Assembly (NCBI GenBank): GCA_051654865.1
Contig: JBOFYV010000060.1
Location: 1 to 19,338, forward strand
Length of the DNA stretch: 19,338 nt
Origin: JBOFOR01 sp051654865
GTDB taxonomy: Bacteria > Bacillota > Clostridia > Peptostreptococcales > Peptostreptococcaceae
Reading direction: 5' to 3'
Position numbers and translations under genes: made by a program. Positions 8,048-14,877 of the stretch are shown here, in pieces (within the stretch, counting starts at the first letter, position 1; each line of letters begins with the position of its first letter). A model generated the notes under the pieces. That model was not told the origin of the DNA, ran no database searches, and saw nothing but the letters and a program-made list of their open reading frames with translations.

Positions 8048-9052
8048 ATGAAGATGAAAAAATACGTAACACTACTTTTAACAATTGTCTTAGGTTCAAC
8101 TTTGTTAGTAGGATGTAATAAAACTGTAAAAGATGGACCTGAACCAGGTAAAGAAGTAGTGGCTAGAGACATCACGGTAGTTTCTCCAGATGGGTTGCCA
8201 TCAATCGCTATAGCTAAGTTAGGAAAAGAAAATCAAACAATAAAAGAGGGATGCAATGTAACATATTCAGTGCTAAATACAGCAGAGACACTGTCCACAG
8301 CTGTTATGAAATCTGAGCCTGATATTGCTATAGTACCTTCAAATATGGCTGCAATAGCATACAATAAAAACTCAAATTACCAAATCGCAGGAACCGTAGG
8401 AATGGGGTCACTTTATCTAGTATCTACAGAAGATATAAATGATCTTAGTGACTTAGTAGGCAAAGAAGTAGGGAATACAGGTAAAGGACTTACACCAGAT
8501 ATAACAGTACAAGCATTATTAAAAGAAAAAGGAATTAATCCAGCAAGTATAAACTTTACATATGTAAACTCTGCAAGTGAACTAGTACCATTATTAGCAA
8601 CAGGGAAAGTAAGTATTGGTATAGTGCCAGAACCTGCGCTGACAGGACTTATGGCTAAAAATCCAGACATAAAAATAATAAAAAGCTTAAATGATGAATG
8701 GAAAGAAGCTTTTAAATCAGCTGAAGGATACCCTCAATCAACAGTTATAGTAAAAAAAGATTTAATAACTGAAGATAGTGAGTTTGTAAACGAATTTTTA
8801 AATAGTTTATCAGAGAGTATATCTTTTGCAAATGATAATCCAGATAAAGCAGGAGAATATGCTAAGGAAATAGGTGTTTCAACTGAACCTAAAGTCATAG
8901 CAAAATCATTAGAAAGATCAAATTTAATGTATGTAGATATTAAAGAAATGGAAGTAGATTATAAGAATTATTACCAAAAGTTATTTGATTTTGATGCAAA
9001 GACAGTAGGAGGAAGTTTACCAGATGAAGGGATTTATTTTAAAGTGGAATAG
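8048..9052 (+). CDS. NitT/TauT-type ABC transporter substrate-binding lipoprotein
   Basis: The start is taken at ATG 8048. The GTG at 8042 would sit one base from the GGAGG (8036-8040), whereas 8048 has a 7-base spacing. This gives 334 aa. Residues 1-22 are a lipoprotein signal with lipobox LLVGC, so Cys23 is lipid-anchored outside the membrane. The mature part has the two-lobed NMT1/SsuA-like pattern: DITVVSPDGLPSIAIAKLG, PDIAIVPSNMAAIAYN, LSDLVGKEVG.TGKG..PD, and GIVPEPALTGLM. The family takes up sulfonates, nitrate, thiamine precursors and similar small molecules. The permease start lies inside its 3' end (29-base overlap). No riboswitch was seen upstream, so the ligand stays undetermined. 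Confidence 0.85.
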   Translation: MKMKKYVTLLLTIVLGSTLLVGCNKTVKDGPEPGKEVVARDITVVSPDGLPSIAIAKLGKENQTIKEGCNVTYSVLNTAETLSTAVMKSEPDIAIVPSNMAAIAYNKNSNYQIAGTVGMGSLYLVSTEDINDLSDLVGKEVGNTGKGLTPDITVQALLKEKGINPASINFTYVNSASELVPLLATGKVSIGIVPEPALTGLMAKNPDIKIIKSLNDEWKEAFKSAEGYPQSTVIVKKDLITEDSEFVNEFLNSLSESISFANDNPDKAGEYAKEIGVSTEPKVIAKSLERSNLMYVDIKEMEVDYKNYYQKLFDFDAKTVGGSLPDEGIYFKVE

Positions 9053-9800
9053 TTTAGGTAAAAAGGATAACTTTGAGGTGACACTATCATGTGTTACCTT
9101 TTTAATTATTTGGCAAACATTAGCAGTATTTATAAATAGTGATATATATTTACCAACAATTGGACAAACATTAACTAGTTTAAAAGAAATTATAATGCAA
9201 GAGAGATTTTATTTAGATATTATATTTTCTGTTGGAAGAAGTATGTTAAGCTTTATATTAGCGTTTATTGTAGCGTTAGTATTAGGGGTAGCATCTTATT
9301 CTTTTAGATTCATAAGAAATTTTTTCAAACCAGTTAATACATTGGCACAATCAATTCCAAATATGATACTGATTGTATTGGCATTAATATGGTTTGATAA
9401 AGATAATGCATCTTTTATAGTAGGATTTATGATAGTTTTTCCAATACTATATGATAATATATTGGGTGCATTAATAGGTATAGACAAATCTATACTTGAA
9501 ATGGTAAGTGTTTATAAAGTGAACCCAAAAGATAAAATAATAAAGATATATTTACCATCCATAAAATTTAGGTTGCTACCAGTTTTAATTTCAGTATTTT
9601 CACTGGCATTTAAAATAGTAATAGCAGGTGAAGTTTATGGTCAACCAAGCTATGGAATAGGTACGATGATACAGGTAGAAAAAATGAACTTTAATACATC
9701 TGGAATATTTGCATGGTTAATAATAATCCTAATAATAACTATGATACTAGAAATGATAAAAAAGCTAATACTAAGGAGTAGTTTTTTATGGAAAAGATGA
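9024..9800 (+). CDS. ABC transporter permease, NitT/TauT (SsuC/TauC-like)
   Basis: This 258-aa protein has about six hydrophobic helices (starting near residues 19, 68, 97, 125, 190 and 222). It follows the family pattern IIWQTLAVF....YLPTIGQTLTSL near the N-terminus and IPNMILIVLALIWF in the core. The cytoplasmic EAA-type loop, MVSVYKVNPKDKIIKIYLPS, keeps the terminal I.LP but lacks the usual conserved Gly, which reads Val here. The ATG is embedded in the lipoprotein gene; AGGAGG at 9007-9012 is 11 bases upstream. The 3' end overlaps the ATPase gene by 13 bases. These overlaps imply a coupled three-gene importer. Confidence 0.87.
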   Translation: MKGFILKWNSLGKKDNFEVTLSCVTFLIIWQTLAVFINSDIYLPTIGQTLTSLKEIIMQERFYLDIIFSVGRSMLSFILAFIVALVLGVASYSFRFIRNFFKPVNTLAQSIPNMILIVLALIWFDKDNASFIVGFMIVFPILYDNILGALIGIDKSILEMVSVYKVNPKDKIIKIYLPSIKFRLLPVLISVFSLAFKIVIAGEVYGQPSYGIGTMIQVEKMNFNTSGIFAWLIIILIITMILEMIKKLILRSSFLWKR

Positions 9801-10462
9801 TAAATATAAAAAATATGAACAAAAAATATGAAGACAAAATTATATTTGATAATTTTAATATTAATTTTTATGAAAATAGGATAAATTGTATACTTGGAAA
9901 ATCAGGATGTGGAAAAAGTACTTTATTAAATATAGTAAGCGGTATAATACACAATGATAGTGATGATTTTGATGGATTAGAGGATTTAGGTATAAGCTAT
10001 ATTTTTCAAGAAGATAGATTAATAGAATGGCTAACTGTAGAAGACAATATAAAGTTAGTAGTAAAGAAGCATTATAACAAAGATGAAGTAGATAAACTAT
10101 GTGATAAGTATTTAAAGCTAGTAGGGATAAATGAATATAAAGAATACTACCCACAAAAACTAAGTGGTGGAATGAGGCAAAGAGTAAACATTGCTAGAGC
10201 ATTTATTTATCCATCTAAAGTAATAATAATGGATGAACCATTTAAATCTTTAGATATAAAAAATAAGCAAATGATAATAGAAAGCTTTAAAGAGGTTTTA
10301 AAAAAAGATAACAGAACTGTGTTATTTGTAACTCATGATATAGATGAAGCTTTAAACTTAGGTGAAAAGATATTTGTACTAGGTAATCAACCATTAGAAA
10401 TAAAAAATGTTTTTGAAAACAATAAAAAACTTGATAAAGATTATTTAAGCATGTGTATATAA
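9788..10462 (+). CDS. ABC transporter ATP-binding protein, NitT/TauT (SsuB/TauB-like)
   Basis: This 224-aa ATPase has Walker A GKSGCGKST at about residues 38-46 and Q-loop YIFQEDRLIEWLTVEDNI. That Q-loop form (FQ...L..W.tv..N) is typical of sulfonate/nitrate/taurine importers. It also has signature LSGGMRQRVNIARAF, Walker B VIIMDEPFKSLD and switch VTHDIDEA. It is somewhat shorter than the usual 250 aa because its C-terminal tail is brief. AAGGAG at about 9772 precedes the ATG, which lies inside the permease gene. It energizes the importer encoded immediately upstream. No clear hairpin terminator follows before 10560. Confidence 0.9.
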   Translation: MEKMINIKNMNKKYEDKIIFDNFNINFYENRINCILGKSGCGKSTLLNIVSGIIHNDSDDFDGLEDLGISYIFQEDRLIEWLTVEDNIKLVVKKHYNKDEVDKLCDKYLKLVGINEYKEYYPQKLSGGMRQRVNIARAFIYPSKVIIMDEPFKSLDIKNKQMIIESFKEVLKKDNRTVLFVTHDIDEALNLGEKIFVLGNQPLEIKNVFENNKKLDKDYLSMCI

Positions 10463-10567
10463 AAAGTCTTAGAAATTATAGTAGATCTTCTTTGAAAACG
10501 TTTTTAAATATAAAATATAGTTAAATTTAAAAGTATACAATAAACATCGTTAAAAATATAACACTGA

Positions 10568-10618
10568 GTATCTCTTTTATGTTATACTTAAAACATAAAA
10601 GAGATACAAGCAGTATCT
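10568..10618 (+). repeat. Perfect 16-bp inverted repeat spanning a -10-like element, plus a third half-copy
   Basis: Bases 10568-10583 (GTATCTCTTTTATGTT) are perfectly complementary to 10592-10607 around an 8-base centre. The centre, with the last base of the left arm, contains TATACT (10583-10588), a good -10 box. GTATCT recurs at 10613-10618 and can pair with AGATAC of the right arm (10602-10607). No T run follows, so this is not an intrinsic terminator. It could be an operator over a promoter, or two mutually exclusive hairpins in a leader. It lies just upstream of the 61-aa ORF. Confidence 0.7.
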
Positions 10619-10645
10619 AAAATGTACAACTGGGGGGAATAAAAA

Positions 10646-10831
10646 ATGAGAACTAAAAACATAGATTTAACATTTAAGATAAAGAGTGAAATTGGGAATT
10701 ATAATATGATGGAAACACTAGTTGTAGATGAAAAGATGACTATTGTAGAGGTAGAAAGCATATTAAAAAATACTTACAATAATGAAATAATGCTTATAAG
10801 TTATAGTGAAAATTCAAGTGTAAATAACTAA
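10646..10831 (+). CDS. Small protein of unknown function (61 aa)
   Basis: This short ORF has a strong GGGGGG ribosome site (10632-10637) a few bases before the ATG. Its composition is protein-like: it is acidic, soluble and free of Cys, with an alternating pattern in the first half (IDLTFKIKSEIGNY, TLVVDEKMTIVEV) that suggests beta strands followed by a helix (EVESILKNTY). No signal peptide or membrane helix is seen. I do not recognise the family. It stands alone between the ABC importer and the aminopeptidase, with its own upstream inverted repeat and a terminator at 10875-10908. It is therefore probably a monocistronic, regulated gene. Confidence 0.65.
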   Translation: MRTKNIDLTFKIKSEIGNYNMMETLVVDEKMTIVEVESILKNTYNNEIMLISYSENSSVNN

Positions 10832-10874
10832 AATTTAAATATAAATGTTAAAAAAATAACTAATCAATGGATTT

Positions 10875-10908
10875 AAAGGGATAGCAAAATAGCTATCCCT
10901 TTGGTTTT
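10875..10908 (+). terminator. Terminator after the 61-aa gene
   Basis: A perfect 11-bp stem, AAAGGGATAGC (10875-10885) with GCTATCCCTTT (10892-10902), encloses a 6-base loop and is followed by GGTTTT. It is well placed 44 bases after the small ORF's stop. Confidence 0.8.
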
Positions 10909-10965
10909 ATATAGTAGAAAATAATATAAATAGCATCAAAATAGTAAAAAACAGTAAAAATAGGC

Positions 10966-10971
10966 TATAAT
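10966..10971 (+). promoter_or_regulatory. Probable -10 box of the aminopeptidase gene
   Basis: A consensus TATAAT lies 33 bases before the start codon, after the preceding terminator. No convincing -35 is present 17 bases upstream. Confidence 0.4.
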
Positions 10972-11003
10972 ATTATTATGAAAATTAAAGGAGGTATAAA
11001 GTT

Positions 11004-12794
11004 TTGATAAATAAAAGAATAGAGATATTAAGAAATATAATGAAAGAAAAAAACATATACGCTTACATAATACCGTCATCAGACTATCATCAAAGTGAGT
11101 ATGTTGGGGAATATTTTAAAACTAGAGAATTTATGTCTGGGTTTACTGGTTCAGCAGGTACATTAGTGGTAACACAAGATGAAGCTGGATTATGGACTGA
11201 TGGTAGATATTTCATACAAGCTGAAAATGAATTAAAAGGTAGTGGTATAAAACTATTCAAAATGGGTGAAGAGGGAGTACCAACAGTTGAAACTTACATA
11301 ATTAATAAAATGCCTAAAGATGCAACTCTTGGATTTGATGGAAAAGTAATAAGTGCTAAAGAAGGAGAAAGTTTAGCTAAAAAATTAGAATTTAAAAATA
11401 CTTCAATTGAGTATGCAAAAGACTTAGCTGATAAGATTTGGGAAGATAGAACATCATTACCAAATAAAGGCGCATTTTTACTAGGAACTGAATATACAGG
11501 AAAAAGCTATGGGGAAAAACTATCTAGAGTAAGAGAAGCTATGAAAGAAAAAAAAGTAACAACTCATATATTAACGACACTAGATGACATAGCATGGTTA
11601 TTTAATATAAGAGGAGGAGATGTGAAATCAAATCCTGTTGTGCTTTCTTATGCAGTGATAAAACTTGATGAAGTTTATTTATTTGTAGATGAAAATAAAT
11701 TAAATAAAGAAATAAAAGATGAATTAAGAAAAGAACATACTATAATAAAACCTTATGATGAGGTATATGAATTTGTAAAAACATTAAATGAAGATGAAGT
11801 GGTACTAATAGACCCTACAAAAGTAAACTATGCAGTTTATAACAATATACCTAAAAATGTACAGAAAATTGAACAAGCTAATCCAACAGTAATGTTTAAA
11901 GCTATAAAAAATGAAGTAGAATTAAAAAATATAAGGAATAGCCATATAAAAGATGGTGTAGCATTTACTAAGTTTATGTACTGGGTAAAAAATAATGTGT
12001 GTAAAACTGAAATAACAGAAATAAGTGCAACTGCTAAACTAGAAGCATTTAGAAGAGAGCAAGAGAAATTTATAGAACCAAGCTTTGGAACAATAGCAGC
12101 ATATAAAGAACATGCAGCTATGATGCACTATAGCGCTAGTGAACAGAGTAACTATAAATTAGAGCCAGAGCACTTATTTTTAGTAGATTCAGGAGGTCAA
12201 TACTTAGATGGAACAACTGATATAACTAGAACATTAGCATTAGGGCCAATAAGTGAAGAGATACAAACTGATTTTACTAATGTAGTAAGAGGTATGATAA
12301 GATTATCAATGGCTAAATTCCTTTATGGTTGTAGAGGATATAATTTAGATATATTGGCAAGAGGACCACTTTGGAATAATGGAATAGACTATAGATGTGG
12401 AACGGGTCATGGTATAGGTTTTGTATTAAATGTACATGAGGGACCTAATGGATTTAGATGGAGAGTAGTACCAGAAAGAGATGATAGTTGTGTACTTGAA
12501 GAAGGTATGGTAACAACAAATGAACCGGGAGTATATGTAGAGGGATCACATGGTATAAGAATAGAAAATGAAATAGTAGTTAGAAAAGTAGAAAAGACAG
12601 AGTATGGTCAATTTATGGATTTTGAAGTAATCACATTTGCACCAATAGATTTAGATGCAATAGATGCAAGTTTAATGCTACCAGATGAAATAGCATATTT
12701 AAATAACTATCATAAGCAAGTTTACGAAAAAATATCACCATTCTTAAATCAAGAAGAAAGAGAATGGTTAAAAGAATATACAAGAGAAGTGTAA
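11004..12794 (+). CDS. Aminopeptidase P family protein (Xaa-Pro aminopeptidase, M24B, three-domain form)
   Basis: The 596-aa chain starts with TTG at 11004, supported by AAAGGAGG at 10987-10994. There are two creatinase-N domains (about 1-140 and 155-310), an M24 catalytic pita-bread domain (about 315-535) and a C-terminal M24_C domain. The dinuclear metal ligands are all present: Asp395 and Asp406 in VDSGGQYLDGTTD, His469 in GTGHGIG, Glu507 in TTNEPGVY and Glu521 in RIENE. The NVHEGP His is also kept. It removes N-terminal residues preceding proline from peptides in the cytoplasm. The size matches the eukaryote-like long form rather than the 440-aa E. coli enzyme. Position 465 is Cys where many relatives have His (HGTGHG). 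The gene is monocistronic, with a terminator overlapping its stop. Confidence 0.93.
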   Translation: MINKRIEILRNIMKEKNIYAYIIPSSDYHQSEYVGEYFKTREFMSGFTGSAGTLVVTQDEAGLWTDGRYFIQAENELKGSGIKLFKMGEEGVPTVETYIINKMPKDATLGFDGKVISAKEGESLAKKLEFKNTSIEYAKDLADKIWEDRTSLPNKGAFLLGTEYTGKSYGEKLSRVREAMKEKKVTTHILTTLDDIAWLFNIRGGDVKSNPVVLSYAVIKLDEVYLFVDENKLNKEIKDELRKEHTIIKPYDEVYEFVKTLNEDEVVLIDPTKVNYAVYNNIPKNVQKIEQANPTVMFKAIKNEVELKNIRNSHIKDGVAFTKFMYWVKNNVCKTEITEISATAKLEAFRREQEKFIEPSFGTIAAYKEHAAMMHYSASEQSNYKLEPEHLFLVDSGGQYLDGTTDITRTLALGPISEEIQTDFTNVVRGMIRLSMAKFLYGCRGYNLDILARGPLWNNGIDYRCGTGHGIGFVLNVHEGPNGFRWRVVPERDDSCVLEEGMVTTNEPGVYVEGSHGIRIENEIVVRKVEKTEYGQFMDFEVITFAPIDLDAIDASLMLPDEIAYLNNYHKQVYEKISPFLNQEEREWLKEYTREV

Positions 12795-12835
12795 ATACAA
12801 AAAGGAAGATGTTTATCATCTTCCTTTTTGTATTT
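12793..12835 (+). terminator. Strong terminator of the aminopeptidase gene
   Basis: A perfect 19-bp stem (12793-12811 with 12817-12835) has a TTTAT loop and a T5 tract in the 3' arm. Its 5' arm begins within the TAA stop codon. The A/T symmetry makes it potentially bidirectional. Confidence 0.88.
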
Positions 12836-12851
12836 AACCAAAGACAAGTTG

Positions 12852-12860
12852 TGCTATAAT
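12852..12860 (+). promoter_or_regulatory. Extended -10 promoter of the ferredoxin/hydrogenase-like operon
   Basis: TGCTATAAT is a consensus extended -10 (TGn-TATAAT), 34 bases before the ferredoxin ATG and just after the aminopeptidase terminator. The -35 region (TTTAAC, about 12833-12838) is poor, as is usual for extended -10 promoters. Confidence 0.6.
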
Positions 12861-12894
12861 CTACTTGTAAAATGATAATACATGGGGTGATAAG

Positions 12895-13140
12895 ATGAAA
12901 GAGCTAACTATATGTATAGGAAGTGCATGCCATATAAAAGGTTCACATGAAGTAATAGAGAGTTTTAAAAAACTGATAGAAGAATATAATATTGAAGACA
13001 AAATAGAATTAAATGGATCATTTTGCTTAAAAAATTGCACAGAGGCAGTATCTGTACAAAGGTGGGATGGAGAAATATTATCGGTATCAAAAGATAATAC
13101 AAAGTATATATTTGAAAGTGAAATAATTCCGTATATATAA
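12895..13140 (+). CDS. Thioredoxin-like [2Fe-2S] ferredoxin (NuoE-like), sensor operon
   Basis: This 81-aa protein has four cysteines in the pattern of thioredoxin-fold [2Fe-2S] ferredoxins: Cys7-x4-Cys12 (CIGSAC) and Cys44-x3-Cys48 (CLKNC). These are separated by a helix-rich linker (EVIESFKKLIEEYNIEDKIEL). The fold is that of NuoE/HydA-gamma subunits, which pass electrons to or from hydrogenases and NADH dehydrogenases. It is the first gene behind an extended -10 promoter and lies 18 bases before the hydrogenase-like gene. It is therefore likely the electron donor or acceptor of that protein. It lacks the extra N-terminal helical region of full NuoE. Confidence 0.85.
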   Translation: MKELTICIGSACHIKGSHEVIESFKKLIEEYNIEDKIELNGSFCLKNCTEAVSVQRWDGEILSVSKDNTKYIFESEIIPYI

Positions 13141-13158
13141 TATCAGGGGGAGATAATT

Positions 13159-14877
13159 ATGTGGTATGTAGATTATAATAAAATGAAATGTAAAAACTGT
13201 TATGCATGCATAAAAGTTTGTCCGGTAAATGCTATAAAAGTTGAAAATGATAAAGCAAGTATAATGGAAGATAGATGTATAGTTTGCGGGGAATGCTATA
13301 AAGTATGTAACTACATCACAAAGGTTATAAAATCAGAAAAAACTAAAGTAAAAAAGTATATAAATGCAGGAAAAACTGTAGTTGCATCACTTGCGCCTAG
13401 TTTTGCAGCAGTATATGGAAAAGATAGCAATAAAATACCTACGGTATTGAAAACGCTAGGGTTTAACTATATAGAAGAAACTGTATTAGGTATAGAACCT
13501 ATAATGGATGTATACAGTATGTATGCAAGTAAAGACGATGATAATAATTATATAACGAGTTTTTGTCCAACAATAACAAGCCTAATCGAAAAACACTATC
13601 CAGAAGTAATTAATAGCATAATTCCAGCAATATCACCCTATATATGTCACTCAAGAATGTTAAAGCGAAAATATGGAAACGACTGTAAAGTTGTGTTTAT
13701 AGGTCCATGTATAGCAAAAAAAACAGAAGGTCAGAATGAAGAATCAGTAGATGCAGTAATTACATTTAAAGAACTAGATAAATGGATAAAAGAAGAAAAA
13801 ATAGAAATAGATAAACTAGAAGATACCGAATTTGATGGAATAAGCAAGGATAAAAGACTTTTTCCAATAGTAGGTTATGCTACTGATAGAATAAAGGAGA
13901 ACAATCCTGGAAGAAAAATATTCTATGTAAATGGTATAGAAGAATGTAAAAAAACTATAGAGGCCATAAAAAATAATAAATTTAAAAATATATTATATGA
14001 GATGACAGCATGTAGATATGGGTGTATAAGTGGAACTGGTATGCCTTTAGATAATGGATGTTATCATGAAAGAAGAGAAAACTTATTAGAATATGCAAAT
14101 GGTGTAAATTTGAACAACCAAGATGAAGAAAAAATTAATGATCTAAAGGAGTATAAATTAGATAAAATCAACGTAGATAAAACATTTAAGAATTTACATA
14201 AACCTTTAGCTATACCAAGTGAGAATGAGATTACGAAAATACTAAATAGCATGGGTAAATATAGAAAATCAGATGAGATAAACTGTAGAAACTGTGGATA
14301 CTCTACATGTAGAGAAAAAGCTATGGCAGTATACAACAACATGGCAGATATAAGTATGTGCATTCCTTTTATGAGAGAAAGATCTGAAAAACTTACAAAT
14401 ATAATATTTGATTCTACTCCAAATCTAATAGTATTAGTGAATAAAGATTTAGATATAATTGATATGAATCCATCTGCCCAAGTGTTTTTTGATTTAGAGC
14501 CAGGTACAGAAAAGGATTATCCTTTAATAATGTTTTTAAAGGAAGAAGACTTTGAAAAGGTTAAATCTACCAACAAAAACTTAATCAAACAAAAAATTGA
14601 TATACAATACAATGAATCTACGGTAGTACAAAGTATCTTATGGTCAGAAGATAACCAAGTATTTGTATGGATAGGTGAAGACATAACTAGAGAAATAAAA
14701 GCTAGTGAAAAATATCAACAAATGAAAGTTGATGCTATAAACATGGCTCAAAAAGTTATAAATAATCAAATGACAGTAGCACAGGAAATAGCCAGTTTAT
14801 TAGGTGAAACAACAGCAGAAACCAAAGCTACATTAACAAAGCTAAAAAATCTAATAGAAGAAGAAGGAGTTAAGTAA
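13159..14877 (+). CDS. [FeFe]-hydrogenase-like sensor protein with PAS domain (putative sensory, phosphatase-linked)
   Basis: Domain order over 572 aa: two [4Fe-4S] ferredoxin motifs (Cys11/14/17/21 and Cys40/43/46/50); an [FeFe]-hydrogenase H-cluster domain (about 70-330); an extra Fe-S motif (Cys376, 379, 384, 401); a PAS domain (about 405-515); and a C-terminal helical segment. The three H-cluster motifs are TSFCP (133-137), GPCIAKK (182-188) and MTACRYGCISGTG (from 282). They keep all four cluster ligands (Cys136, 184, 285, 289) and the Lys of motif 2. Phe135 replaces the proton-transfer Cys of the catalytic TSCCP, and Gly replaces Met in MPC. This pattern and the PAS domain point to a sensory rather than H2-metabolising role. 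The gene overlaps the following phosphatase gene by one base (TAATG). AGGGGGAG precedes the ATG. The HydEFG maturases are not in the window. Confidence 0.88.
   Translation: MWYVDYNKMKCKNCYACIKVCPVNAIKVENDKASIMEDRCIVCGECYKVCNYITKVIKSEKTKVKKYINAGKTVVASLAPSFAAVYGKDSNKIPTVLKTLGFNYIEETVLGIEPIMDVYSMYASKDDDNNYITSFCPTITSLIEKHYPEVINSIIPAISPYICHSRMLKRKYGNDCKVVFIGPCIAKKTEGQNEESVDAVITFKELDKWIKEEKIEIDKLEDTEFDGISKDKRLFPIVGYATDRIKENNPGRKIFYVNGIEECKKTIEAIKNNKFKNILYEMTACRYGCISGTGMPLDNGCYHERRENLLEYANGVNLNNQDEEKINDLKEYKLDKINVDKTFKNLHKPLAIPSENEITKILNSMGKYRKSDEINCRNCGYSTCREKAMAVYNNMADISMCIPFMRERSEKLTNIIFDSTPNLIVLVNKDLDIIDMNPSAQVFFDLEPGTEKDYPLIMFLKEEDFEKVKSTNKNLIKQKIDIQYNESTVVQSILWSEDNQVFVWIGEDITREIKASEKYQQMKVDAINMAQKVINNQMTVAQEIASLLGETTAETKATLTKLKNLIEEEGVK

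Noticed and set aside
10463..10567. Terminator directly after the importer ATPase gene
   Set aside because: Only the short palindrome AAAACGTTTT is present, with no GC stem and T run.
13159..14877. A catalytic, energy-metabolism [FeFe] hydrogenase
   Set aside because: The proton-relay Cys is Phe, a PAS domain is fused, and the neighbour is a phosphatase rather than NADH-linked subunits or maturases.
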